Assembly: GCA_945925985.1 (NCBI GenBank) | Contig: CAMELV010000006.1 | Location: 62,001 to 126,000 of the forward strand | DNA length: 64,000 bases | DNA from: Comamonas sp. lk | GTDB lineage: Bacteria; Pseudomonadota; Gammaproteobacteria; Burkholderiales; Burkholderiaceae_C | Reading direction: 5' to 3' | Shown: piece by piece, positions 20,159-29,662 of the stretch | How positions within the stretch are numbered: the first letter of the stretch is position 1 | Layout: each line of letters opens with the position of its first letter | Translations under genes and position numbers: made by a program | Notes under the pieces: generated by a model | Seen by the model: only the letters and a program-made list of their open reading frames with translations | Database searches by the model: none | What the model was told of the DNA's origin: nothing

Positions 20159-21024
20159 CAGAGGGTGCTTTCTTGGGGTTGCCGGGATGTGATCAAGGCC
20201 TGCATGTTGCCACCCAGCACCTGTTGCATTTCGTTGTGTGGAATAAAGGCGCAGTGGGTGCGCACAATTTCAAGGGTTTGGCGGTAGGTCATGTAGCGCT
20301 GGGAGACCGGGTAGTCTGAGCCCCATAGCAGGCGCGACGCGCCAAAATGTTCGTACAAGGCCCGAACCAAGGGTTGCGTATCGGCGCAAGGAAAATCCCA
20401 GCCCGCGTCTACGGCATAGCCGAAACCGGACAGTTTGATATGAATGTTGGGCGAAGCTGCAGCAGCGAGCAGCAGGCGAAGCCCATCGTCGTCTAAAGGG
20501 TCGACTTTCACACGCCCAAGGTGATGGATCAGGAACGGAATATCTGGAAACTGGTCTGCCAATCTGGCCACCGTCGGCATTTGTCGCGCGCCGCATGCCA
20601 GACTGACGACAAGGCGCAGTGCGTCAGCAGCTGCAAAAAAAGCCAGGCCATCGTTCGACAACAGCCAAGAGGGGTCGCGGTCTTCAAACAGGTAGTGCGT
20701 AAAGCCGATCGGATTGAGTCGCTGCACAACAGCTTGCAAACGCTGCGCAGCCCCCGCGCTGTGGTAGGCAGGGTGCCAACGGCAATCGACATCTGGAAAT
20801 GCAAGCAACCTGCCCCCGGAAGCCCGAGCACAACTGGCGCTGTCATCGGCATTGTCTGGGTTGTGATCAATAGAAGCTGAAATCAGAATGGCTGACGCGA
20901 CACCGCACTGGTCCATTTCCCAAAGCAAGCGGTCTGCATTGGCGCGGCTCAGCGGGTCTGGAACCGTAGGCTGGTAAGGCCAATGGCGCCAGGCATGGCA
21001 GTGGGCATCGATGATGGGCGTCAT
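20158..21024 (-). CDS. Amidohydrolase-family protein (sugar lactonase type, L-fucono/rhamnonolactonase-like)
   Basis: IIDAHCHAWRHW N-terminal motif, HHLGRVK, RLLWGSDYPV motifs. Confidence 0.8.
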   Translation of the reverse strand: MTPIIDAHCHAWRHWPYQPTVPDPLSRANADRLLWEMDQCGVASAILISASIDHNPDNADDSASCARASGGRLLAFPDVDCRWHPAYHSAGAAQRLQAVVQRLNPIGFTHYLFEDRDPSWLLSNDGLAFFAAADALRLVVSLACGARQMPTVARLADQFPDIPFLIHHLGRVKVDPLDDDGLRLLLAAAASPNIHIKLSGFGYAVDAGWDFPCADTQPLVRALYEHFGASRLLWGSDYPVSQRYMTYRQTLEIVRTHCAFIPHNEMQQVLGGNMQALITSRQPQESTL

Positions 21025-21848
21025 CTCGGCAGGGCTTTCGCCTCTAGGCCCCAGTCTATGTTTGGGTCGGGTGGCGGTACGGCCGCGACCAGCGCGCGGG
21101 TGTAGGCGTGTTTCGGTGCATGGATGACGCTTTCAGGCTCGCCCTCCTCTACGATCTGACCGTTGTACATCACCACAATGCGGTCGGCAATCTGGTAAGC
21201 GGTCGTCAGATCATGGGTGACGTAGAGCAGTGAGACCTGCTGTTCGGTTTTGAGCCTATATAAGCTCTCCAGAATGGTTGCGCGCAATGACGCATCGACC
21301 ATCGAAACCGGTTCATCTGCAACAATCACACGCGCCTTAAGCGACAGTGCCCGTGCAATCATGACTCGTTGCCGTTGCCCGCCGCTGAGCTGGTGGGGAT
21401 ACCGCCCTAGCGTATCAGCCGGCCGAAGGCCGACGGCTTGTAGGCACTGGTGGATTTGTTCGTAGGCTTCTTCGCGCGTCTTGACCAGTCCGAACCGTTG
21501 TAGCGGCAGAAGCAGGCTGCGGTCAACTTTGTAAAACGGGTTGTAAACACTGTAGGGGTCTTGGAACACGGCCTGAACCTCACGCCGGTACTGCGCAAAG
21601 GCCGCTCGGTCCATCTGTTGCAGATCATGGCCTTGGTACAACACGGCCCCTTGCGTCGGTTTGAGCAAGCCTAACATCAGGCGGGTCATCGTGGTCTTTC
21701 CGCTACCGCTCTCGCCCACAATGGCCGTGATGGAAGGTGTCTGCGGCAACGCCAGCGAAACCGCATTCAAGGCTAACTTGACCGTCTTGTCGCGGTGAGC
21801 GCCGAAAGCCACGGTGGCTGCGCGAATTTCAATCAATGGCGGCTCCAT
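21021..21848 (-). CDS. Opp/Dpp-type ABC transporter ATP-binding protein (DppF/OppF type)
   Basis: GESGSGKTT, LSGGQRQRVMIARAL, IVADEPVSMVD motifs; ORF trimmed to MEPPLIEIRA at 21848. Confidence 0.9.
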   Translation of the reverse strand: MEPPLIEIRAATVAFGAHRDKTVKLALNAVSLALPQTPSITAIVGESGSGKTTMTRLMLGLLKPTQGAVLYQGHDLQQMDRAAFAQYRREVQAVFQDPYSVYNPFYKVDRSLLLPLQRFGLVKTREEAYEQIHQCLQAVGLRPADTLGRYPHQLSGGQRQRVMIARALSLKARVIVADEPVSMVDASLRATILESLYRLKTEQQVSLLYVTHDLTTAYQIADRIVVMYNGQIVEEGEPESVIHAPKHAYTRALVAAVPPPDPNIDWGLEAKALPR

Positions 21849-22860
21849 TGGCAGATGTAGGCGCCACTTCTCGCGCAAGGTGGCAGCGCACTTGGTGGCG
21901 GTGTGCCACCAACTCTTCTGCTGGCACGTCAACAGCGCAGCGATCCACTGCGCTTGGGCAGCGTGGGCGGAACGCGCAGCCGGGGGTTGGGTTAACAATC
22001 GACGGCGCGACGCCCGGGATACCGCGAAACACTTTGCGGGTGGTGAAGGTCGGCAGACTAGAAATCAACATCCGCGTGTAGGGATGTCGTGGATTGGAGA
22101 AAATTTCATGAACCGGCGCTATTTCTACCAGTCGGCCAGCGTACATGACACCCACGACATGGGCAAACTGAGCCATCAGCCCCATGTCGTGCCCAACAAG
22201 GATAATGCCTGCGCCCACCTCTTCTTGCGCATGAATGAGCGTCTGCATGACCTGCTTTTGCACAATCACGTCTAGTGCGCTGGTCGGCTCGTCAGCAATG
22301 ATGACCTGTGGTGATAAGGCAATAGCCATCGCAATGCACACACGTTGCTTCATCCCGCCGCTGAGTTGGTGCGGGTATTGGTCAGCCACAGACTCGGGCA
22401 GGCCAACGCGGTGCAGCAAGCTCCCCACGTGTTGTCGGCGCTTTTCGGGGTCGGCCTTCTCCCAGTGAGCCATCAGCAGATCATCGATTTGTGCGCGTAC
22501 CGAGAGCACGGGGTTGAGGGAGTTCATCGCGCCTTGTGGAATCAAGGCGATACGCGAGAAACGAGTCTGTCGCATCTGCTCGGCAGTCATAGTGAGCAGA
22601 TCGTCCCCAGTCAACAAGGCCCGTCCGCCACTGATTCGGCCTGGTGCTTTGATGAGTTGCATGAGCGCCAGCACGGCGGTGGACTTGCCGGAGCCTGACT
22701 CGCCGACCAAGCCCAGCCGCATGCCCTGCTGCAGCGTGAAGGATATGCCGTTAACGGCTCGCGCAGCGCCCGAGGATGTTGCAAACTCGACGTTTAGATC
22801 GTGCACTTCGAGAAGAGCACCGCCAAAGCTATCCTTGTCCTGAGCGCTCGCCGGCCTCAT
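21829..22860 (-). CDS. Opp/Dpp-type ABC transporter ATP-binding protein (DppD/OppD type)
   Basis: GESGSGKST, LSGGMKQRVCIAMAIAL, IIADEPTSALD; C-terminal CxxC oligopeptide-type extension (GCAFRPRCPSAVDRC). Confidence 0.92.
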   Translation of the reverse strand: MRPASAQDKDSFGGALLEVHDLNVEFATSSGAARAVNGISFTLQQGMRLGLVGESGSGKSTAVLALMQLIKAPGRISGGRALLTGDDLLTMTAEQMRQTRFSRIALIPQGAMNSLNPVLSVRAQIDDLLMAHWEKADPEKRRQHVGSLLHRVGLPESVADQYPHQLSGGMKQRVCIAMAIALSPQVIIADEPTSALDVIVQKQVMQTLIHAQEEVGAGIILVGHDMGLMAQFAHVVGVMYAGRLVEIAPVHEIFSNPRHPYTRMLISSLPTFTTRKVFRGIPGVAPSIVNPTPGCAFRPRCPSAVDRCAVDVPAEELVAHRHQVRCHLAREVAPTSANGAAID

Positions 22861-23723
22861 GACTCCACCCGCAATCGCCGGTTCACAAGGCGGTCCATAC
22901 CGGTCGACGTCATCAGCAATCCGATGAAGATAAGGGCCATCATGGCCACTGGCGGAACCCACCACCACCAAAGATTACGCAAGATAGCACCGTAGTACTG
23001 AGCCCAAAAAATCATCATGCCCAGTGTGAGTTCATTTTGCGGACCCAATCCCAGTGCCTCCAGTCCAATCGTGGCGAGCATCGCACTGGAGACCGCGGTG
23101 ACAAAACTGGCTGCGATATAGGGCAGTAGATTCGGGAAAATTTCAGTAAACACCAGCCGTACACCACCCACACCGTTCAGCCGCGCGATGTCCACGTAAG
23201 GCCGCTCACGCATCGAAAGAGTTTGAGCACGTATTGTTCGCGTGGGATACATCCAGGCCAGACCAGCCACGATGACGGCCATCAGCGCCACGGTCATGCT
23301 TCGCACATTGGTGGCTACCAGAACCAGAACTGCGATGCCAGGAATGGTCATCATCACGTCCGCAATGGTTCGGATAACTGTGTCTGTCCAGCCACGGAAA
23401 TACCCTGCCAACAGCCCAAGAGTCGTGCCCAGTCCCAGACCCATGACACCTGCGAAAAAGCCGATCTTGAGCGTTTGTGGCGTAGCCAATACGAGCGCGG
23501 CCAAAATGTCGCGCCCCTGTACATCGGTACCCAGCAAGTATTGCGCACTAGGTCGCTGACGTGGCATTGCCGCGCCGATCTGGGCCAAATCGACATTGAC
23601 GACCAAGGGGCCAAGCATCGCGAATAGCGCGATCAATACCAGCAGCCCAACACCGGCCGTCAGCAGGGGCTCCTTGCCCACAAGGCGCAGGATGCGCGGC
23701 AATCGTGCTGGCGCGTGACTCAT
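22857..23723 (-). CDS. ABC transporter permease (DppC/OppC type)
   Basis: YLLGTDVQGRDILAALV motif; multi-TM. Confidence 0.9.
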   Translation of the reverse strand: MSHAPARLPRILRLVGKEPLLTAGVGLLVLIALFAMLGPLVVNVDLAQIGAAMPRQRPSAQYLLGTDVQGRDILAALVLATPQTLKIGFFAGVMGLGLGTTLGLLAGYFRGWTDTVIRTIADVMMTIPGIAVLVLVATNVRSMTVALMAVIVAGLAWMYPTRTIRAQTLSMRERPYVDIARLNGVGGVRLVFTEIFPNLLPYIAASFVTAVSSAMLATIGLEALGLGPQNELTLGMMIFWAQYYGAILRNLWWWWVPPVAMMALIFIGLLMTSTGMDRLVNRRLRVES

Positions 23724-24724
23724 GGTGGTTTGGTCGACTTGATGCGGGGGTCAATCATCGGGTAGATCAAGTCCAGTACCAGCATGGTGAAGGCGATGGA
23801 CACTGACAGCAGCAGCACAATGCCTTGAATCACGAAATAGTCTTTGGCATGAATGGCCTGGTACAACCGGTAACCTATGCCCGGATAGGCAAAAATCACC
23901 TCCACCAGGATCGCCCCGGAAATAATGTGGCTCAAAGTCAGCGCCAGGTGAGTGAGCTGCGGCAGCATGGCGTTGCGTAAGCCGTAGGTGAAGAAAATGC
24001 GCCGCGCCGACAATCCTTTGGCCTCAGCCAACATGATGTAGTCCTCGCCTCGAATGCTGATCACCATGCCGCGCATGGCAATGGCCCAACTGCCGATGGA
24101 CGCCAGAATGATCGACAGCGCCGGCAGCACTGCGTGGTGCGCCACCTGCACAGCGGTCGCCCAGTTCCATGCCGGCATGAAGCCGAAAGAATAACCACCG
24201 GCGACCGGTAGCAATGGATAGGTCAGGGCAAAGACGAACATCAGCACGATGCCTAATATGAAGTAAGGCACGGCTGACAGCAGGATGACCGGAACGCCCA
24301 CGACTTTTACCCAAGGCTTGCAGCCAGGCCACGCCAATACGCCGCCTAATAGGGTGCCTATGGCGAAACTGATGAGCGTGGACATTCCCAGCAAAGCGAG
24401 CGTCCATGGCAGGCCCGCAAGAATGATGTCGGACACCCGTTCAGGGTAGTTGACCAGCGAGAAGCCAAAGTCCCCTCTCATCACGTCGGTCAGGTAGTTC
24501 AGGTATTGACGCCACAATGGTTTGTCCAAGCCGAATCGTTCGCGGTACGACTGCACCATGGCGCTAATGTCGCCAATATTCCCGCCAGAACTTGCCGAGA
24601 GTTGGCTCAGTTGCTGTTCGATCGGGTCACCGGGCATGGCCCGGGGTATCAGAAAATTGATGGTGATCGCGAGCAATGCGACCAGCAATGTCATCCCCAG
24701 GCGTTTAGAAAAATGCGCCAACAC
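23720..24724 (-). CDS. ABC transporter permease (DppB/OppB type)
   Basis: LPWTLALLGMSTLISFAIGTLLGG...; AILVEVIFAYPGIGYRLYQAI. Confidence 0.9.
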   Translation of the reverse strand: MLAHFSKRLGMTLLVALLAITINFLIPRAMPGDPIEQQLSQLSASSGGNIGDISAMVQSYRERFGLDKPLWRQYLNYLTDVMRGDFGFSLVNYPERVSDIILAGLPWTLALLGMSTLISFAIGTLLGGVLAWPGCKPWVKVVGVPVILLSAVPYFILGIVLMFVFALTYPLLPVAGGYSFGFMPAWNWATAVQVAHHAVLPALSIILASIGSWAIAMRGMVISIRGEDYIMLAEAKGLSARRIFFTYGLRNAMLPQLTHLALTLSHIISGAILVEVIFAYPGIGYRLYQAIHAKDYFVIQGIVLLLSVSIAFTMLVLDLIYPMIDPRIKSTKPP

Positions 24725-24736
24725 CGCGTTATCCCA

Positions 24737-25903
24737 TCAAACACACATGGCAGTGATGTCTTCGAGCGTCAGTCCCATCCCGAATCCTGGGGAGTCATCT
24801 GGTCGAACGATGCCATTTTTTGGGGTTTGCATATTGGGCGTTAGCCGGACTTCATTGAGCGGCACGCCTGGGGCTGACGCGACAAAGTATTCGCCATAGG
24901 GGCTGTTTGGGATCGCCATGCCGAAATGCTGGCCATAGGGTGTATTCACACCAGCATGTGGGATCACCGTGATCCCTGCCCCTTCAGCTATGTGCGCGAT
25001 CTTGAGACATCCGGTCAGGCCGCCAGCCCAGCCGATGTCTGGCTGGAAGACGTCAGCGCTGTGCCGTGCCGCTGCATTTGCAAACGGCCCGAGCGTGTAC
25101 CAGTGTTCGCCGGTTGCCAAACCTTCCATGGGCAGGCGACGCCGCAGCTCCGCCTGACCGTCGAGGTCGTCGGGCATCAGGCAATCCTCAATCCAGCGTA
25201 GTTTGTAGGCGCGAAGACGCTCGGCAAGGCGAACCGTGTAGTCGACGTCAAATGCCATCCAGCAGTCGAGCATCAGTTCAACAGAGTCTCCAATGAGCTT
25301 GCGCCTGCCTGCCACGAACTCCTCGTTCATAGCGAGGCCGCGCACGCCATCTGCCGGACCATAGGGGCAGGCGAGCTTGGTAGCGTTAAAGCCTTGCTCC
25401 ATATGCCAGTCGGTGTCATTGCCAGTGGCATAGCACTCGATGTGCTCGCGCGCCGGACCGCCGATGAGTTCATAGACTGGCCGTTTGAGCAACTTGCCTT
25501 TCAGGTCCCAGAGGGCCAGATCTACCGCACTCATCGCATAGGACGCCAGCCCGCCCCCATAGGGGGAGGTGATACGCAGCATCATGTCCCACATTTTCTC
25601 TGTCGCCATGCAGGGCTCGTCAAGCAACAGCGGACCCATGTGCTCGTTGATGATGTCGATCACAGGGGATCCGTAGCGGGTCATGCCGAAGCCCCAGCTA
25701 CCGTCGGTTGCGGTGACCAAGCACCCGACAGACGGCCACTGCGGACGCCAAGTCGATCGCAGTCGCTTGTACCGGGGATACCGCGACATGGGGTTCGCAA
25801 CCTCGGCGTCGTTGGTCCATGATGGCCGCGTTTGCGGCGTAGTCGCCCCGCTACCAACCAAATCGCTCCGGATCGCGAACGCTCGAACTGACTTGACTCT
25901 CAT
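24737..25903 (-). CDS. Enolase-superfamily acid-sugar dehydratase, L-rhamnonate dehydratase-like
   Basis: PMSRYPRYKRLRS, LASYAMSAVDLALWDLKGKLLKRPVYELIGG, IECYATGNDTDW, LMLDCWMAFDVDY, WIEDCLMPDD, TGEHWYTLG, PHAGVNTPYGQHF. Confidence 0.8.
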   Translation of the reverse strand: MRVKSVRAFAIRSDLVGSGATTPQTRPSWTNDAEVANPMSRYPRYKRLRSTWRPQWPSVGCLVTATDGSWGFGMTRYGSPVIDIINEHMGPLLLDEPCMATEKMWDMMLRITSPYGGGLASYAMSAVDLALWDLKGKLLKRPVYELIGGPAREHIECYATGNDTDWHMEQGFNATKLACPYGPADGVRGLAMNEEFVAGRRKLIGDSVELMLDCWMAFDVDYTVRLAERLRAYKLRWIEDCLMPDDLDGQAELRRRLPMEGLATGEHWYTLGPFANAAARHSADVFQPDIGWAGGLTGCLKIAHIAEGAGITVIPHAGVNTPYGQHFGMAIPNSPYGEYFVASAPGVPLNEVRLTPNMQTPKNGIVRPDDSPGFGMGLTLEDITAMCV

Positions 25904-25923
25904 GCAGGCCTCTTCGTCGCTGG

Positions 25924-27678
25924 CTACTTGCGTTGCTTGAGCCGGTTGACGACCTGGTTAAAGCCTTCCCAGGGCAGGGGTGCGGCGATGTACGGGTCTT
26001 GCGCGTTCGGGTAGCCAGTCCAGTAGTTGCTATTGAAGACCACTACTTGCACCTCTTCGGCCAACGTGACCTGTGGCATGTCCGTCAAAATAATGCGCGT
26101 AGCCTCTTTGACGAGCTTCATGTACTCCGCATCTTGCGGCGATGGGCGGCTGGCCTCCATCTTGTCCAACAAGGTGTTAAAAGCGGGATTGTTGTAACGT
26201 GTCAGCGCTCTGATGTTCGATTGTTTCTGGCCAGACGCAGCAACGTATTTACCGTGCATGTGTTCCAGCGTCTGCCAAGGGTCGTACAGGCTACCGCAAT
26301 GAAAGCTGATGGCCGCCTCGAAGTTGCCCGTGCTGACGGCGTCCCAATAGGCCGCATCCTGCATATTGCGGAATATCGTGTCGATGCCAGCGGCCTGCAG
26401 TTGTCTCGCCAGCACGGGGCCGAGCGCGTCGCCAGGAGGGGTCAATATCGTCAAGGACCAAGGCTGACCACCTGGCTGTGCCCACTTGCCATCAGCCCCT
26501 TTCTTGTAGCCTTTTCCTGTTAGCAAGGCTTCAGTCTTGCGAATATCAAGCTTGTCCACGGCTGCGGCGATCATCACGTCCTGCATTTGTGCCGTGTAGG
26601 CTTTGAGCGTACCGTAGGATGAAAATGGCGCGCTGGCTTTGGGCATTGAGCCTTCGAAGGCCAGGCTCACCAGTTGGTCGCGATTGATGGCGCTGTTAAC
26701 GGCCTGGCGCACCTCGGTCACGTTGAAAGGCGCCTTTTGGTTGTTGAACACCAATCGGAATGTGCAGCCATTTGGACTACCCCATACCGGGCCCGAAGCG
26801 TTCCAGGATTGCAGGCGCGGATTGCGCGCCTTGGCAGCTTCAAAGTTGCCCACTGAGAGATTGCGGCCTACGTCGATCTCATTGTTGGTGAACAACTGCG
26901 CAAGCGCCTCGACACTGGAGGGGCGATAGATGATCCGTTCAGGCACCGGCATGGCAGGTGCTACCTTTGCCCCGACAGCCCACCAAGCGGCACGGCGGTC
27001 GAAAACTAGGCTACCAGAATCAGCCTTGACGAGTTTGTAAGGCCCTGTGCCGACCGGCCACCCTTTGGCCAGGTCCAAGAACCCAAAGGTGCGGGGGTTC
27101 TGGTCTTTCCAGATGTGTTTGGGTACCACCACGAAACGACCGGCCTGGCCAGTGGCAAGGAAATCAGAGACCCAGCGCGGTCCGGGCTTGTTGAGCTTGA
27201 TTTTGACGGTCAGCTTGTCAGGAGCCGATTCCGACGCGACCCACTCCTTGATGGCACCTGACATGATGATGTCCGGTGCTGCAGCACGGAGCATAGCCAG
27301 CGTAAAAACAACGTCTTCCGACGTAAAGGGCTGGCCATCACTCCACATCACGTTGTCATGGAGCTTGATCGTGATTTCAGTAAAGTCTTTGTTGTATTCG
27401 AAGCTGTTCGCTTGCCACGGGATGATCTTGTTGTCATTGTGGTTGGTGTAGAACAACATCTCATTCACGGTGTAGTGCAAGTTATTGCGCTGGTGCAGCA
27501 GCACACCTGAATACGGACTGAAATTGGTTGGCGACGGAACCTGGTTGTAGAAATCCCAGCCCTGGCTGATGAGGGTCCTATCGCGTGGTACTTCTGGCAG
27601 GCTTTGCGCTAGCGCGCTGCCCAGCGCCAGATGAGCAAATACTCCAATGATTGAGTAGGTCAAATTACGCAGTTTCAT
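25924..27678 (-). CDS. ABC transporter substrate-binding protein, family 5
   Basis: Sec-type signal (MKLRNLTYSIIGVFAHLALGSALAQS); SBP_bac_5 features such as ITIKLHDNVMWSDGQPFTSEDVVFTL. Confidence 0.9.
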   Translation of the reverse strand: MKLRNLTYSIIGVFAHLALGSALAQSLPEVPRDRTLISQGWDFYNQVPSPTNFSPYSGVLLHQRNNLHYTVNEMLFYTNHNDNKIIPWQANSFEYNKDFTEITIKLHDNVMWSDGQPFTSEDVVFTLAMLRAAAPDIIMSGAIKEWVASESAPDKLTVKIKLNKPGPRWVSDFLATGQAGRFVVVPKHIWKDQNPRTFGFLDLAKGWPVGTGPYKLVKADSGSLVFDRRAAWWAVGAKVAPAMPVPERIIYRPSSVEALAQLFTNNEIDVGRNLSVGNFEAAKARNPRLQSWNASGPVWGSPNGCTFRLVFNNQKAPFNVTEVRQAVNSAINRDQLVSLAFEGSMPKASAPFSSYGTLKAYTAQMQDVMIAAAVDKLDIRKTEALLTGKGYKKGADGKWAQPGGQPWSLTILTPPGDALGPVLARQLQAAGIDTIFRNMQDAAYWDAVSTGNFEAAISFHCGSLYDPWQTLEHMHGKYVAASGQKQSNIRALTRYNNPAFNTLLDKMEASRPSPQDAEYMKLVKEATRIILTDMPQVTLAEEVQVVVFNSNYWTGYPNAQDPYIAAPLPWEGFNQVVNRLKQRK

Positions 27679-27736
27679 GACGGTCTCCGTTCCAGAGGTT
27701 TGTGCCGCCGATGGCGGCTGAAAGGGTTCATAGCGG

Positions 27737-27775
27737 CGTTAACTTTGAACTTGATTTCAATGTTAACGATCACAT
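27737..27775. promoter_or_regulatory. Probable LacI-family operator region
   Basis: Inverted repeat CGTTAACTTTGAA-CTTGAT-TTCAATGTTAACG (one mismatch) at 27737-27768 overlapping ATGTTAACGATCACAT (27760-27775) with LacI-type central CG; lies between SBP and lacI-type gene. Confidence 0.5.
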
Positions 27776-27867
27776 TTCATCACGTTCTGCGAGTTCGGCT
27801 TCTACGTGTTTTCCCTAGGCTTTCGGCGCAGCGGGTACGATAGTTCCCTTCATAAAGGTCCAGCTTG

Positions 27868-28878
27868 ATGGCAAGAAGCTCAATAAGAATGAGTGATGTG
27901 GCGCGACAAGTCGGTGTCTCCACCATGACTGTGTCACGCGCGCTGAGCCAGCCGCAAAATGTGGCGCCGGAAACGCGAGAGCGCATTCTGCAGGCCATTG
28001 GCACGCAGGGATACGTGCCCAACGGCGTGGCTGGCAGCCTGCGCGCACGGCGGGGCCGCGGTGTGGTGTGCATCGTGCCGCATATTGCCAACTCGGTTTT
28101 CAGCGATACCTTGCAAGGCCTCAATGATGCCCTGCGCCCGGCCAGCATGCACGTCATGCTCGGCACCTCGGGGTACTCTTCGATGGAGGAGGCGCAGGTA
28201 CTAGAGGAGTTTGTTCGCATGAGGCCGGAGGCGGTCGTCTTGTGGGGAACCCGCCGACACCCCAAGAGTCGCGCACTTTTAAGGCGCCTCGGCGTTTGCG
28301 TGATAGAGCTTTTCGACCTTGTGCCCGATCCGTTTGACCAGGTGATCGGGTTTTCCAATGAATTGGCGATGCGTGCGTTGGTGGACCATCTGCTGTCCCA
28401 AGGGCGCAGGCGTATCGCATTCGTTGGCAGCACCAATGAACGGGATATGAGCAATACGCAGCGCGCTGACGGTTGGCGCACGGCCTTGCGTCATGCTGGA
28501 TTGGCGTCGGATGGCCTGATGGTTGAGGCAGACGGCACCACGGCGGGCGGCGAGCAGGCCTTTCGGCAGCTGGTAGCCACTGGCGTGGCATTTGACGCAG
28601 TTTGTTGTGTGAGCGACTTGATGGCGGTTGGTGTCTTGATTGAATGCCGCCGCATGGGCATCAACGTGCCGCAGCAATTGTCTGTGTGCGGCTTTGGCGA
28701 TAACCCGCTGGCCCAGGCCTTTGACCCGCCCTTGAGTACGGTGCGCCTGCCCCGCTATGCCATTGGCAAGGTGGCGGGCGAACAAGTGCTCCAGCGCATG
28801 GCCGGCGAGCCGGTGCTTCAACGGACGATTGATTTGGGCTTTGAACTGATTGTTCGTGCCACTAGTGCCGTGCTATGA
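27868..28878 (+). CDS. LacI family transcriptional regulator (GntR/IdnR-like)
   Basis: RMSDVARQVGVSTMTVSRALSQPQNVAPETRERIL HTH and periplasmic-binding-like effector domain. Confidence 0.93.
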   Translation: MARSSIRMSDVARQVGVSTMTVSRALSQPQNVAPETRERILQAIGTQGYVPNGVAGSLRARRGRGVVCIVPHIANSVFSDTLQGLNDALRPASMHVMLGTSGYSSMEEAQVLEEFVRMRPEAVVLWGTRRHPKSRALLRRLGVCVIELFDLVPDPFDQVIGFSNELAMRALVDHLLSQGRRRIAFVGSTNERDMSNTQRADGWRTALRHAGLASDGLMVEADGTTAGGEQAFRQLVATGVAFDAVCCVSDLMAVGVLIECRRMGINVPQQLSVCGFGDNPLAQAFDPPLSTVRLPRYAIGKVAGEQVLQRMAGEPVLQRTIDLGFELIVRATSAVL

Positions 28879-29662
28879 ACGCGCTAGCCGCGCTGATCAG
28901 CGCTTGCGGCTGGTCCCGCTGCGGCGAGTGGCCGCAGTCGGGTAGCGCCAGCAGCTCGGTGCCGGGCAGGGCGGCTGCAATGCCCTCGATCTGGGCCAGT
29001 GTGCCGTATTCGTCGTCCAGTCCCTGCACCGCCAGCACCGGGCAGCGAATGGCGCTCAGTTCGGTATCAATGCGCCAGTTTCTAAAGGCGGTGATGAGCC
29101 AGACGTCGTTCCAGCCCCAAAAGGCCGAGTCGGGGTGGTCGTGGTAGCGCGCCAGCCGCTGACGCAGGTCGGCGTGCAGGTAGGCCTCGCGGGCCTGGGC
29201 GATGCTGCGGACGGACAGGTCTTCTACAAAAATGTGAGGCGCCAGCACGATGGCGCCGGCCACCCGCTCAGGAAAGGCGGCGGCGTGCAACAGGGCAATT
29301 GAGCCGCCGTCACTGTGGCCGAACAGCCAGGGCGGGGTCGCCAGCGTGTCTATGCCCAGTGCCAACAGCAGCGTCGGCAGCACCTCATGGGCTTGCCTGT
29401 GCAAAAAATCGGGGCCCCAGTGTTCGTCGGGCGCGCGTGGGGTGGAGCGACCGTAGCCGGGGCGCGAATAGATGAGGCCACGGCAGCCCGTGGCAGCGCA
29501 AAGCGCCGCTGGAAAGTCGCGCCACATCGCCACAGAGCCCAGGCCTTCATGCAAAAGCACCACCAGTGGTGCGTCGGGCCCGTCTGCGCCCACCCACAGG
29601 TACTCTATTTGAACCGGCTGGCCGCGCCAGACGATATTGGCCCAGGCGGGCGCCGGGCTCAT
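28862..29662 (-). CDS. Alpha/beta hydrolase
   Basis: LVVLLHEGLGSVAMWRDFP, LFGHSDGGSIALLHAA nucleophile elbow, GHSPQRDQP catalytic His. Confidence 0.88.
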   Translation of the reverse strand: MSPAPAWANIVWRGQPVQIEYLWVGADGPDAPLVVLLHEGLGSVAMWRDFPAALCAATGCRGLIYSRPGYGRSTPRAPDEHWGPDFLHRQAHEVLPTLLLALGIDTLATPPWLFGHSDGGSIALLHAAAFPERVAGAIVLAPHIFVEDLSVRSIAQAREAYLHADLRQRLARYHDHPDSAFWGWNDVWLITAFRNWRIDTELSAIRCPVLAVQGLDDEYGTLAQIEGIAAALPGTELLALPDCGHSPQRDQPQALISAASAFIARH

